Assembly: GCA_020631735.1 (NCBI GenBank)
Contig: CM036160.1
Location: 109,737,860-109,801,859 of the forward strand
DNA length: 64,000 nt
Direction of reading: 5' to 3'
DNA from: Saccharum officinarum
Lineage: Eukaryota; Streptophyta; Magnoliopsida; Poales; Poaceae
Every line of letters begins with the position of its first letter. The first letter of the stretch is position 1. Made by a program: the position numbers and the translations under genes. Below, piece by piece: positions 1-12,945 of the stretch. The notes beneath the pieces are model-generated. The model saw only the letters and a list, made by a program, of their open reading frames with translations, did not search any database and was not told the origin of the DNA.

Positions 1-1500
1 TACCTGAGAGGGCGCTACCTTAGATTTCTATATAATTCCACCATGGACTACTCAGGGACCGGAACCCACAAGCATCAGGATGATCACACATCATCCTAGA
101 ATATCGAGTGGTTGGATGATCACACAGCATCCGGTGGATGATCACATAGCATCCAGATTAAATAATAAAAGGGTGCTCGCACACGGCACAAAAATAAATT
201 TTACATGGAATACCACAAAGCAACCATGCCGATCAGACCACGGTAGATCACACAGCAGTCGTGTCATCTCCTGTTAGTCCGTTGCCACTCCAGCCTCCTA
301 GTGAAAATTATACTTCTATCTAACGGGGTGTGAGATCAAGTCTATCCATATAGACATGTGGTTGTATGAAATTCTAGCTATGCGAGATGGCAAATGAACC
401 GGTCCTTATATGACCGAGGCGAGTATCTCCCAACAGGAACCCTTACCAGGCGAACCTGCCAAAAGGGTAATCCACACCACGTGAAATACCCCTCACTCGC
501 CCCATGTCAAGGTTAGTCCAATTTTACCAAATTAAGTTTCATAGTTATTATCCTCAAGTTCATATTTCTCATATCTCATCAAGGTAACCAATACCTTCTC
601 ATAAATCACATTATCATAAATAATCTCATAATTCATCATAAAACAATATTAATCCATGAATGAGGATTTAATAAGTAGTATATGATAAGATTAGCAGTTG
701 GTAGGGTCGGGTATGGTGGGTTATGGTGGAGGCTAGCAAAAGGTAGAGGTGGTACAAGGGGAGTAAACAAATGAATGAAAATGTAGGAGATAGGCGGGGA
801 TTAGGACTTGCCTCCGCTCGCTGTCGATTATATCCTTATTCTGAGATCCTGATTCTCCTGTTCCTGTCTTCTGGACTCCATCAGGTTCCATCAAGTTCTC
901 TCCATGTCTTCTATCCTACGCGGTCTAGCGTCGACGAGCAAGAAACACAAACAAGAAAAATAACAAGCAAGACATGTAAAACAAGCATGGGCAACCAAAG
1001 TGAAGGAAATGATCCTGGGTTGGTCCTATTAGGTGATGGGTTGCTATCTAGGGTTATCATTATTATGTCAATTTGAAGTAATGTTTGGTGAAGGGATTCC
1101 ATCCATAGGGTAGGGCTTCTACGAGTTATTAATTAATTAATGTAACTACGGATTAATATTTTAATAAAGAAAAGAAAAGCAATCATATCTAGAATTTAAA
1201 TGGGCACCAAAATTTAGAAAAAGACATTTTAATATGTAGGGTTTTATTTTAGAAGATTTATGGTGCAAGAATTGTAGAATTTGGAATTAAAACGGACGAG
1301 ATACGAATATTCTAAGTTTATCGATAAAACGCGTATGGGAAGTAACTTGGAAATAAATTACTCCTGTAATTTTTATCTAGTGAATATGAGTGTAAAATAT
1401 ATAGGTATGATCTAGGGTGACTCTAGTTTATTTAGAAATTTTCAGGGAATTTTTATGTAATTAGAAAGCTTACCGTTTAACATAATGTGTACGTTCCCCG
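1..1500. other. Gene-free, AT-rich repeat-like DNA
   Basis: I see no coding region here. The few open frames are short and resemble nothing I know. The sequence looks like decayed non-coding retrotransposon DNA leading into the gypsy-type LTR sequence that becomes recognisable near 1500. A small cluster of dyad repeats (78-154) is listed separately. Confidence 0.5.
78..154. repeat. Three copies of a 19-bp imperfect dyad
   Basis: Copies at 78-96, 114-132 and 136-154 share the form GGATGATCACAyakCATCC. The ends GGATGAT and ATCATCC make the first copy nearly palindromic. Spacing is 36 and 22 bp, so this is a loose cluster rather than a strict tandem array. No function is known to me. Confidence 0.75.
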
Positions 1501-3210
1501 TGTGTGCCTAGCGTTTTATTCCAGGGACTGATACGTGATGTACAGTGGACCCTAAAGTAGGGGCTCGACAACCGCCCACCGCTGTGTGTGGGTCAGGGGT
1601 GGGCATCGGCCCTCTAAGTGCGCCGAAGGGATGCCCAGCCGGCCGGCGCAACCGCCTAGTGCCGGCCGGAGCCGCGCCGGCGTGTGCAGGGTTGTCGTGG
1701 ACTGCCCTGTTGTGAAGTCGACATCTCTCGGGGTGTTTTGTGAGAAACCTCATTCTGCGGAAACAGTGTCTCGCTGCTCCACTAGATTAGCTAAAAGTCA
1801 GAGCCCTCTTTTGTAAAATTCACAGGTGCGGGTGGGCTGCCTGCCGCGGGCCGCTTGTTGGGCCAGCCTGCTTCTCGCGCTGCCGCTCCCGCTCGGGCCG
1901 CGCTGGGGTGTTGGACGGGTTGGTTGCCAGCGGCCCCTTTTCTTTTTCTAAAGCGATTTCTATTTAGTTCTAAGCTAAACTTGTACAATTAAAATAGAAT
2001 TTTGTAGGAGTCCAAAAATTATGAAACCAATTTCATTAGGGTCCTAAAACCATGATCTATCTAAGGGCGTAATTGGTTCATGCAGTTTCATAATATTTCT
2101 AGGCTTGCTCTAATTATTTTGAGATGCTTAAAAATTATTAAATGTAGAGTTGTAGGAATTTTTGTAGCAAAATGATGGTGGTGTTAGCTTTGAAAATTTT
2201 ACAGTAAACTCCTAATATTATTATCTACCCACTGTAATTTCTATTGCTCCAGAATAATTAATTTGTTAGGGTCGCCCATGAACCTAAATTGAATACATGT
2301 GTTAATCGATAAAATGATAAAGCAACACCTCGGGTTGTTTTACAAAACATTTGCCGGGAAAGTAATGTCTTGTTCAACAATGTGGGTACGTTGCCTAGTG
2401 CGTTATCAATTAGAGTTAGCTTGTTAGCTTGCAAGCGTATCGTGTTCTCCTAGTTGCAATTATCATTGTCTATTTACGTCTTCTCGTTGCATCCACGAAT
2501 GTCATAACAGGAGCGATGATGGATCGTGGAGTCACCCAGAGGCAGTAGAAAAGATGGTGCCTTGATGATTGTGTCACCATGATAGAGTGCTAACTTTGGT
2601 TAAATAATACCTAGGCAAGCCCCGGTGCATAACCCCTATTATTCTGCACTTTAATTTATGCTTGTGCATTAAGTTTAAAGGAGTTGAATGAAACCCACTA
2701 GCATATATTTATATCCTTATCCTATGAGACTTACTAGCATAATAGGATCGTGTAGCGTGCTATGCTATAGGATCCCGGTAGAAGTCAAGTGATTACCTGT
2801 CACTCACGAGAGATAGGAAATGTATTATTGTTACTATTATCATATTACCATCACATGGAATATATATGAATAATAATAATTGAAGACCAGGCGGAACGAG
2901 TTTGAATGGACTTGGACTTAGTTGGGCAACAGAGCGGGGCTCTGATTGCATTTGTTTCGCCTATGTCGATTAAGGACCGTTCGTTGCATTGGATTCTATA
3001 GTCAGGTCACAGACCTACTTGTCCCGAGCATATACTTGCTTATGGGAGCGGGAAGACTTATTTCTCTCTTGTCATGGGTTCCGGCTCTTTTTGAACTGGC
3101 TTTTTAGGTGGTTATATATATTGGTTTGAGGAGGTCTAAGCACCATATTGAGGGCAGGCCTGCAGTGTTAGGGGCTTAGAGTCCGAGCTTGGACGGGGAC
3201 CTGGACCCCT
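1500..3210 (+). mobile_element. Ty3/gypsy-type long LTR sequence, left part (split by a later insertion)
   Basis: This non-coding stretch is collinear with the reverse complement of the inverted copy at 7621-11483. Shared landmarks are a GC-rich block (about 1550-1940), the phrase around 2613 reading AGGCAAGCCCCGG, and the right part after 5467. The order matches a several-kilobase LTR of the Tekay/Del kind. Its left boundary is unclear and it carries no coding sequence. The solo LTR at 3211-5466 interrupts it. The family assignment is inference; the similarity between the two copies is seen in the sequence. Confidence 0.6.
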
Positions 3211-3984
3211 TGAAAGTCCCTAGTTTGGTTTTGGCTAATTGATGAAACCTAGGACTAACCTTTGTATCTAAGTGGATGATTTAGATAAAGGTGGTCATTG
3301 AATATGAGACATGACATTGACTCATATGACCAAGATGGTGAAGACCAAGATGATGCTTGGCTCGATGAACCGGTTGTGAAGGTGAAGGGCTAGTCGAGGC
3401 TTCGAAGCGAAGGACCATGCGATGGTGAAGCTTGAGCAAGACTTGGCGCCGATGGACCGATGCAACGGTGAAGAGCAAGTGAAGTCAAGGTCGATGGATC
3501 GAGACGGTCATGTGATGATATGAAGTGGATCATATCATTTGGAGAAACAAAATGGGCTCAAGGCAAAGGTATAACCATAGGGCCATTTTGTTTTACACTC
3601 AAGACACCATAGAGGGTGTGAGTGGTTTAGGATCGATAGCCGAACTATTAAGAGGGAAAGTCTTATCGGTTATTCGACGCATGGGTGCCACTAGGTGAAT
3701 TCATGAAGTGCATTGCATGTAGGGCCTAGTGAGCTAACTGGAAAACCTTTGAAAATGATTGAGAAAAAGCTAACACACAAGCACATGGAGATGTACACTT
3801 GATGGTGTTGGCACATTTGTAAAGGTGGCGTTGGTCGCACTGTGGTTTGCCGGTAGAGAGGGGTTTGGGTTCCTCTCTCCCTCCCGCCGAGCGTGCGAGC
3901 GCGGGATTCAGGCGATTTCGGAGAAATGAAATGCCTATTTTCCACTACGCCGGAAGTCGGAAAAGAAACGGAGACGAACGGAGG

Positions 3985-4490
3985 TCACAGAGGTGACCGG
4001 ACGCTGCACCGGACGCGGTCACGGTGTGACCGGACGCGTCCGGTCAGTACAGCGCAGCAGTCAGGCGCGCGGGTTAGGGTTTGCAACCGGCGTGTCCGGT
4101 CACTCGCGGGACCGGCGCGTCCGGTCAGGCACCCTGAGGTTTTTGCAGTTTCGCAAGGACGATCGGACGCGGTGCGCGTCTGGTCACACACGATCGGACG
4201 CGTCCGGTCGTCAAAGGAGCTTACTGGACTCCGACCGGACGCGGTCACTGTCGCGTCCGGTCGTTGCGAGGAGCGCGTCCGGTCGTTGCTTCGCGGGCGC
4301 GCGGTACTGTGCGACCGGCGCGTCCGGTCGGTTGAGGGGCGCGTCCGGTCATCGCGTTTGACCGTTAGCGTGCAGTGACCGTTGGAGGATCTAACGGTCG
4401 CGTTTGAAATTGGTGGACACGTGGACGTCGCAGGGCGACCGGACGTGGTTGAGCGCGTCTGGTCAGTTTCGACCGACGCGTTCGGTCATC
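3985..4490 (+). repeat. Array of GACCGGACGCGTCCGGTC-type palindromes in the LTR
   Basis: About ten full or partial copies of the palindrome GACCGGACGCGTCCGGTC and its half GCGTCCGGTC are scattered at irregular intervals just upstream of the LTR TATA box. The block is strongly CpG-rich compared with the rest of the LTR. Long open frames across it, such as 3893-4378, are by-products of the stop-poor repeat. Confidence 0.85.
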
Positions 4491-4538
4491 CCGAAAAACT
4501 GTCAGTGGAGTGGTAACGGCTCTATTTGTTTTGGATGC

Positions 4539-4547
4539 TTATAAATA
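4539..4547 (+). promoter_or_regulatory. LTR TATA box
   Basis: TTATAAATA lies about 50 bp downstream of the palindrome array. The equivalent motif occupies the same place in the two other SIRE-like LTRs of the window (60582-60590 on the minus strand, 62893-62900 on the plus strand). It is the probable U3 promoter. Confidence 0.65.
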
Positions 4548-5466
4548 CTTATTGGCCGGCCCTTGGGGAGGGCGCTTGGCATTTCTAACACTCTTGTGCA
4601 TCCTTTGAGCAAAAGCATCTCCTCCCACTCATCTCTCTTGCTTGATTGCAAATCAAAAGTGAGATTGAGTGATCCCAAAGTGCATTGCATAGCTTGAGGG
4701 CATCTAGTGGCACTTGTGGGTGGTTTAGCCGGTGGATTTCTTGTTACTCTTGGAGAGTACCGCTCCTAGCCGGCTTGGAGATTGTTGGAGGCGTTGGCAA
4801 GAGAAGGTGATTGTTCTTGGCCACCTCCGGTTGATTGTGAGAGGTTCTTGTGCTTTCCTCGGTGGGACGCCAAAAGCAACTCTAGTGGAATCCGCGTGTC
4901 ATTGAGTTACCTCACTTGAGAGTGGTGTCTTGCGGTGCCTTGCGGGGCGTGCCTTGAGGGGCAAGTGACTTGAGGGTCACACCGAGGAACCATCTAAGTG
5001 TTGGTCGACACAACCGGTGATGTAGCTTGTCGGTGCACAAGTGAACACCGGGTGAACAAAAATATTGTGTCTCTTGTCTCCCGGTGATTGGTCTTCATAT
5101 TGTGTTGTTGTCAATATTGATTGATTGTATATCATCTTGGTGATTGGCAACATCTTCACTCCACCGTCGGTATATGAATCATAATCCTCTCTTGCACTTA
5201 CTTTTACTAGATTATCTTGTGTAGCTCTAGTGGTAGCTTTGCTAGTAGTTTTGTTTAGCTTGTTCTCTAGTGTAAGATTAGTGACTTAGCTCTTGTGTGA
5301 ACTAGAGATCATAATCTACTAGACTTGTGGATAGGAGGCTTGCATCACAACCTTTGGCTAAGCAAAACTCGCTTTACGCCGTTTGTTGTTCTAACAAGTT
5401 TGCTTAGTGGTATTTGTAGATTTTTTATAGGCTATTCACCCCCCTCTAGCCATCTAGGACCTTACA

Positions 5467-6370
5467 CCTCTTGACATGAGTGGAACGGGTTGGTCTTGCT
5501 TGTGCCCGGGGTACAAGCAAGGCGTGCGTTTTCGGGGCACCCAGCTGGGCACATTGATTTGCGAATCGCCGTCAACTTGACGGTACGACATGACTATAAT
5601 CTGGCATCGTAGCAATAACTATGGAAGATGGTAAAATAGTTCGGATTGCTTATCACCTGCTTAAAAGTAGTTTTGATGCTTACATAGAATGGTCGGTTAA
5701 TGAACTAATGATGACTGCTAATAAAAAGAAATATAAGGATACACCTTTAGTAATGCTTCTTGCATATGAAATGAACCCACAAGCTAGATAGCCTTGCATA
5801 ATTCTTGGAGTCTTTTGTTTCCTCCTGAAGGGTAAGTCTTGCGAAGTACAATTGAGTACTCAGGGTTTGTTCTACCCTGTTGCAGGTGACAGATGCTGAT
5901 AAGCTGACACTTGAGTGTGGAAACCTCCTGGTGGACTCGGCGAGGATTTTCTTTGCGATGCGGAGTAGAGTTATTTATTAAGACTCTCACCAAAAGATTT
6001 ACAAAGAAAATACTAGCAACTTGTTATCATTTTATGCTTATAAAAGTCCATCATGTTAATGTTTAACTTATCATTAAATGATTTTATTTCCGCTGAACTC
6101 TGATCACATTTTATATTTCGCTGTTATAATCAAAGAATGAATTACTCTGAGGTTGTACCAAAAGTGATGTAAGAAATGGCAAGGACGTTGTAAGCTTTAC
6201 TCTCTCATTTGTGATCCTAATGTAAAAATGTGGATCTTCGAGTTCTCTCTCGCGGTGTGCTCGACGGAATCGCATAGTTTAGTGCTATCTCTTGAGTACT
6301 TAGTGTCTAGCGGAAGACAAGTACCCTTGGGCGGGCATTAGATTAGACGATTCTGCCACATGATACCTCT
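5467..6370 (+). mobile_element. Ty3/gypsy-type LTR sequence, right part
   Basis: This continues the sequence interrupted at 3210. The segment around 5830-5900 (GTAAGTC, a stretch with GTACTCAGGGT, then GTTGCAGGTGACAGATG) matches the reverse complement of 8040-8130 in the inverted copy. The end near 6370 (ACGATTCTGCCACATGATACC) corresponds to the end of that copy at 7621. There is no coding content. Confidence 0.58.
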
Positions 6371-7620
6371 TGCTTTGGCTAGTAAGGATACCCAAAATTC
6401 TTGTAGGAAATATTATAACATAAGTTTGCATTAACTAAGATCACAATGACTAGTGACAGAACTAATATTGACATATGACTTGATTGTCTTCAGTGCAGGT
6501 ACAACAATATTATCCTCTTATTCTTTAGGAACTCCATAAAATGTGGTCATTGCTCACTCTACGGTGTTACATCTCTTGCGGCAACCACCATTGCAGCCAA
6601 CAACTAGAGCATGGACACATCCCGGGCTAGAAAACGCCTTAATTTGTCGCCCAACATGAATCACATACCAAACCATGACCCCTTAGTTTAACAAGAATGA
6701 TTATTATATTATGAAATTGAATTAAACGTGGATACTTGAGATGGTAGCAGATGATATGAGAACATCATATTATGGACATGTTACATTTCTACATAGGCAT
6801 AGGATGGTAGCAAAAAGTTGAGAGAATGTCGCATGCATAGAAATGTTCCAATTTCATACAAACCTAAGAAATTTATCAATCATCATATGATCATGAGTTT
6901 GGAGCATCACATCATGGTATCGAGTTTATTAGCAAATAGAAAAAATTACCATGCCTGGTACCTTAGAAGATATTTGATCATCAGATCATATATAAATAAA
7001 TAATATGTAAATCTTAATCATATCCACAAGAAGATAGCCAATGTAAGTCTATTTTCATCACAGGCACCACATGTTAACATAACAAACAAGCAACTTGTAG
7101 GAAATTCTAAAACTTATGCATGTTTTAATGGAATCTGGAAAAACATTATCATCATTTGATCATGGTGTTGGATCTTAAGGACATGAAAAGTGTAAGAAAG
7201 GCACAATGCGTAGTAATATTAGTAGGAAACTAACAACAAGTAAGAATAATTGGTGTCACATACCTCCCTCGTAAGTTATGGATATAGAAATCTTCATCAC
7301 AAGCATAAGAAGGTGACAAAACAAAAGGGCAACTTAGGATGGAGGTTTTCATCACATGTCAAAAAAAAATTCATGACAGGCATAAGATGGCAAACAAAAA
7401 GGCAACTCATGAAAGAGGTTTTCATCACAGCCACAAACGATTTCATCACTAGAAATGGCAATGACAAACCAGGTAGTTGAATATGGAAGGAGCTTATATA
7501 TCAAGCATTGGATAATATTTAGCTAATTGATCCATGAAACCATCGGTCCACTATCTAATGCTTAAGCTTAGGGGGCACACAACCAACTACATGGTCTAGG
7601 GGCCCTAGAATCCACATCAC
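6371..7620. other. Unexplained AT-rich DNA with degenerate repeats
   Basis: No gene is visible. Between about 7040 and 7460 a roughly 60-bp motif containing TTTCATCACA and GGCATAAGATGGCAA recurs several times in diverged form, similar to sub-terminal repeats of large DNA transposons such as CACTA elements. I could not find convincing transposon ends, so the family is left open. This DNA and that after 11483 were one continuous stretch before the solo LTR inserted. Confidence 0.4.
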
Positions 7621-10600
7621 ATGTGGGTATCGCTGTAACAGAATCGCCCAATTATACGAGATTAAGTAGGAAAATCATCCAACAGGCGGACAATTTTAAC
7701 AAACTTAAGCCCGTATAACCCTGTAGTCCGTGAAATCCCGACGGATTTCAAACCATTTCACATAACAGCCAAGATCGTACTAAGTTTAGCAGTCACCGTC
7801 ATAAGTTACATAAAAGTTCGCGGCACAAAATACATCGGAGTTTAAACATAATTATTACAAACCAGGTTCGAATAAAAGTAGCGGAAGCAGTAGTTCAAAT
7901 CACGCACACACACAGCGTTTGAAATAAAGTGCCAGCTCGTGATCATTTCCAGCAAAAGCATCAGACGAGAAGTAGCGAATGACCATTGCCCATGGTCCTA
8001 AGCTTCGCCCATCGCAGGATAGAGGCAGTTGATACAGTAGCCGTAATACATCTGCCCATCTGCAACAAGTGGGAACAAAGCCCTGAGTACGAGAAGGTAC
8101 TCAGCTAGACTTACCCGACAGAACCAAAATAAAATGACACCAATGATCATGATATGCTTTCTGGTGGGGTAGCTGACTCATTTGCAAGAAAAGCATTTTT
8201 AACTTAACAGTTCTTTTCCAAAAGCATGCAATATTTTAATCTTTATTACCCTGTCAACTATGTTTGCACTTGTGCTAGAGTAACATGTAATTAAGCAAGT
8301 AAGGATTACTAATGATCATTATCAATAGTTATCATGTCATTTTCCACATAACTATCCAAGTGTTTCATAATCATTACTACGATGAAGTAGCTCAAGTCAA
8401 GTGTTCATTATCCAGTGAACGATGGCGATTCGAATCGATTATTAACCAGCTGGTAATTTATTCCTCACACAAACCTCACTCACCCGCTAAAGTGAGGTAT
8501 TGGTCATCGAGTCAACCATTTAGGTAAAGTCGTGAGTTTGCCAGGAACCACATGTACCTGGGGGCCGCCCGACTGCTCTTTGGCCTTATCATCGCGCCCC
8601 CGTATCCTGCCACTACTGCTCCGGTACAGTGCGTTGCGGGCAATCCACTCAGCCCGAATAATCTCCCAGCTTCACGGTCGAAAGGTACATTATTCGACCA
8701 GCTAAATGTGAGGCATGCGTTCAACATGACTCGAGGCCCAACAACGGTCGGTCCTTAATCGACTCAGACGGAGAACACTACAGTTCGAAACCCTGCAAGT
8801 CTCCGCCCGGTCTCAAATCTAGTTCGACACTTAGTTATTCTCAAATGACACATCTTTCACATAGATTCAAGTAATCCCCTATAGCTCGCGGATGACAGGC
8901 AATCACCCGACTTCTACCGGTCTAAGCAAACTAAGCAATTTTTGACCGCGGACACCAGGGTAACAAGGATCGGGTAAAGCAAGGTGAAACAAGGTATAAT
9001 GCAGCAACGTTTGCAAACAACTCCTAAACGTAATGCATCAAATTAAGTAAAGTCAATAATAAATTATTTGCAAACCGGGAGAGAAATGCTCCGGGGCTTG
9101 CCTCGCTCAAAGGAGCTCGGACGGTGGTCGGGGCACTCTGGAAGATCTTCAACGACCTCCTCTTCGGCTTCGGTCGCCTCCTGCTCTTGAACCTCGGACT
9201 GCTCTTCCGGGTCCTCGGGAACTGCTAACGGGTTCACTTCCTACGATCCTGTATGATGCAGAATTATAAGTGCTCATGCCTAGGTGCATTACAGGGATGA
9301 CATGAGATGATGATGATGAATGAGATGTAATGAGCATGTTACTTTATTTGGATTGCGTGGAACGTACGACTCTTCTACAAGGTAGTCTACGTCATCCAAG
9401 AACATGTACTCAAAAACTACCACCACTATTCTCTACCATGCAAAGGCACCTTGACACTCAAGATGCTTCAAAGATACACCAAAGCATAGTTTACTAACTA
9501 ATCTTGCATTAAAGGTTGAATATAAACCCTAGTTAGCACTATGCTTGAATAGCAACACATATTTTGGTAGCACAGAAAAATCTTAGAAAATTACAGTGGA
9601 TTACTAACATCAATCCTAGCCTGCCACAAAATTTTCATTGCATTTGGATTACTAGAACTGTCTATAAAAAATAACAAGCTAAGGCCTAAAAGCGAGCATG
9701 AAAATACTTTATGTTATGAAAAGTATCAAACAATAGATTTAGCAATTTTTCTACTTTCTACACAGTAAACAATCACTGTAGAAAAATTATTACTTGCATG
9801 TTTTATTCATATTTGTTTAATTAACAAAAATAACAAATACTAGTAACAAAAAGCATTTGAACTACACATAGAAATTTTTCTACATAACATACATGATATA
9901 TAATTTTCCTAGCAAGTGCATTGCACAAAAAGATTAACAAACTTGGAACCACATTTTTCTGATTTTTCTATAATTTATTATAAAATTTTCAAGAAAACAC
10001 CAATTTCAAGGATTAAATAAAACACTACGGAAAAGTAATGCAATATTGACATGCAATATTTTTATATTGTAGATCTGGTTCCAATGAGTCTATAGAAATT
10101 TATTTCACAATTTTTGGAGCACAATTAATCACCCAAATAATTGCTAAGCACTTTATTTCCAATTGAGAAAATAAAAACTGAAATCTTTATTTTGAAATGG
10201 GCCGACATCAAAAGAGGCAGACGGCCCGGCCTGCTCAGCCCAGAGGCGCGCGGGGGGGTAACGAAAACGGACCGTGTCCCGTTTAGACCGGCCGGCCCAG
10301 CCACTCGCCGCACTCGCAGGCGAGCGAGGCAGCGCGCGCGGCCGCGCGGTGCGACGGTCGCCGACGGCCAGCGGCGGTCTCCGGGCTCGAGCGAACAAGG
10401 CGAGGTGCGCAACACCATCGCGGGGACACGGTGAACATCAACGCGTAGTTCGAGAGAGATGGGGAGGAGTGGAGGCGACGGTGGCCGGAGCGCGAGCGCG
10501 GCGGCCCCGTTCGCGGTGGCGCAGCGGGGGCGGAGAAATGGTGCCCTACCGGAGCGAGCAAGGGGATGGTGGCGCCCGTTCGGAGGAGGGAAGAGGGTGG

Positions 10601-11483
10601 CGGAGCTCCGTGCACGAGCAATCGGGCTGCGGTGGACTGGCGTCGCCGGAACACGGCGGTGGAGGCGGAGCTCGCTGCGGCGAGAGGTTTGCCCGCTCGG
10701 GTTTTCCGGAGGGAGGAGAAAGGGAGCGAGCGAGGGGGCGAGTGGAATGGAGGCCGGACGCGCGCGGTGATTTGAAGCGGAGCGCGCGGGGTCCACGGGC
10801 GGCCACGCGGGGGCGTCGCCGGCATGCGGCCGCCACGCGGCGAGCGCGTCCTGCCGCGGGCGCCAGCGAGCCGCGCGCGAGAGCGGGAGGGAGAAGAAGG
10901 AGGCCGGGCCGAGGCAGGGCGCGAGCGCGGGCGCGCGCGCGGAGGCGGGCCGCTTCCGGCCGCGGGCCGAAACCGAGGCGGCGGCCTGCTTAGGTTAGGT
11001 TTTGATTTTTCAAATTTCTATTTTCAAACAAATTTCAAATACAGTTTTCAAACCTCATTTTGAGCAAGAAAAGGACCTATTCTGGAAATGACCCAAAAAT
11101 AAAAGTTGCTTAGAATTTAATTCTCTACAACTTTGATTAAGGGGCCAACTAAAAATTCTCAATAGATTTTGAATTGGAGAATAAAAGCTAAATAGGGAGG
11201 ATTTTTGGATATTTTCAATAGCATTTTTAAAACAAGTTTTTGACAAAGCTTTGAGTAATTTAGTTGCTCCAAAAATTTTACTTATAATTCTAAGTGATAT
11301 AAAATTTATAGTTGCACAAATTTGGTGAATGCAATTAGCACATTACCACATCATGTTATAAATACTATTTTCCAAGCTTTTATTTCACTAAAGGCAAAAT
11401 TTTACTACATATGATTGTGAATGATATGACATGTTATGCTCATGATTGCAATGTTAATGCTTGCGTAACACCGAGGTGTTACA
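7621..11483 (-). mobile_element. Inverted solo LTR of a Ty3/gypsy (Tekay/Del-like) element
   Basis: Read on the minus strand the element starts TGTAACACCTCGGTGTTACG at 11483 and runs to 7621. The pentamer ATCAC flanks both sides (7616-7620 and 11484-11488), as expected for a 5-bp target duplication. A GC-rich block lies at 10200-10990, followed on the minus strand by AT-rich leader-like DNA. No gag, pol or primer-binding site is present. The long open frames in the GC-rich block (for example 10274-10993) are chance products of base composition. The lineage is inferred from length and terminus. Confidence 0.65.
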
Positions 11484-12945
11484 ATCACCTATCTGTGCAA
11501 GTTAGGAAGGCCACACTATATTACAACAAAAGTTAGTGTTTTCTAGCCTTATTGCACATCCTTGCATAATTAAATAAAGATGGTAAGTCACTACACAACA
11601 AATAACATCGTGCACAAAAGGAGGATCAATGCAACAGGAATTGCAACACTATTGTGCATCGTAGTAGTGCTCGGCGAGGAAAGTCCTTAATCACAACATA
11701 TAGTGGGACTCACTCATCGTCACATAGGCAATCCCTAGAGCCTTGTTTTCAAGCAGATGTGAAAAAGCAACTGAGAGCCTCACTAGTGAAGCCAAACATG
11801 TACACAAGAAAAAATGAGTTATTTCTTGTCCTCTCTTTTGCGAGCATTTACTTGAAGTCTTAATCTTACTTAGTACTTGCTTTTGTGTTTGTGAGTGCAA
11901 GAAGCCACCGAGTGACATTTAGGTTCATTTCCATGGTAGTGTGCTCTTAGGTCATAGGCTTTACCTTTTCAACTAAGAACAATCATATGTTAGTATGCCT
12001 AGGGTTAAGGAAGTACTTAGTGCGATGGCCATAAGAACTTGGTTTTAGTGTGGTCTAGTTTAGTTCTATGACTACACACAGGTAGCTATGCTAAGGTTGT
12101 TGCTTAAATTTTTTTGAGCCCCAACTCACCTTTCTTTTGGTTCATTCGATCCTTTCACTCTATCCGATGGGTGCAACACCGTGACACGCAATAATAGAAA
12201 CACGACTACACGAAGGCTTTCTCTAATACGTTTCTCGGCCCATGTTTGTCCACTAGAACTAAGAATGTCCTCTACAGCGATGATAGTTGACATCGTTAGT
12301 TAATAGCTGACATAGAACTAAAAGGAAAAGGAAAGGTACATCACTAGTGAACCTCCAAGCATTCCGAACCCCTGATAGAACGCAAATGTTACTACACGAC
12401 CGTCATGGTGAAGTGTGACGGCGCGACCCCGCTTCCTCTCCCTCCCGCGCTCTTCCTCTCCCTCCCTCTCTCTACCTAGCTCCCGCCGGTGGGCTCGGCT
12501 ACCAGTGGGGAGGCAGTGGGCGCGGGGCCTCACCCTTGGGAGCCGGGGCGGGAGGGGACGCCGGGACACCTTGGGGGTGGACTTGGGCGGCGCCGCGGTG
12601 TTGTGCAGCGTGTGTTCTGCTACCCCGGGTGTCTCTACTTCGGTGGAGGGTGGGGAGGAGCGAGGAGGAAGAAGGGGGTCGCACGATAACCCCCTCCCTG
12701 ATAGAAGTCATAGTCGTGTTTTTTTTTTCTTTTTTTTCCTTTCTCTTATTCTTCTATTTTCATATTTATACTCACCATGGAAAGAAACTGGTCTACTCTT
12801 AGAATTGAAATTCGCCTTATTATCATTGACCTTCCAGACCACAACTCTGGACTCTGGAGTCTGGACAAAACCATGATCTGTGTTTGTGAGATCAGCTCAC
12901 CGCTGTTTTTGACTTTGTTCCTTCTATCAGTATCAATCACAACAC
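11484..12945. other. Gene-free DNA, including a GC-rich block of unknown origin
   Basis: The part to about 12300 is AT-rich and repeat-like. From 12400 to 12690 comes a pyrimidine- and GC-rich block, then a T-rich run (12718-12745). Overlapping short frames there show no recognisable domain. It could be a transposon leader or part of a distal promoter; I cannot tell which. Confidence 0.35.

Larger units (their letters stand above)
3211..5466 (+). mobile_element. Solo LTR of a SIRE/Maximus-like Copia retrotransposon
   Basis: The LTR starts TGAAAGTCCCTAGTTTGG and ends with CTATTCACCCCCCTCTAGCC followed by ATCTAGGACCTTACA, the characteristic terminus of SIRE-type LTRs in grasses. It is flanked by CCCCT (3206-3210) and CCTCT (5467-5471), a 5-bp target duplication with one mismatch. 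No primer-binding site or gag follows, and the interrupted gypsy-type sequence resumes directly, so this is a solo LTR left by LTR-LTR recombination. It is about 2256 bp long and holds a TATA box and a palindrome array. Confidence 0.82.

Noticed and set aside
3893..4378. 161-codon frame with RVRS repeats
   Set aside because: It is the translation of a palindrome array in a solo LTR; the other frames are equally open.
10125..10993. Overlapping long open frames on both strands (up to 239 codons)
   Set aside because: They lie in the GC-rich block of a gypsy-type LTR, are Arg/Ala/Gly-rich in every frame and have no domain. Base composition explains them.
12340..12770. Possible CACTA transposon end at CACTAGTGAACC and a GC-rich captured gene fragment
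   Set aside because: No inverted partner end or 3-bp duplication was found, and the GC-rich frames match nothing I know.
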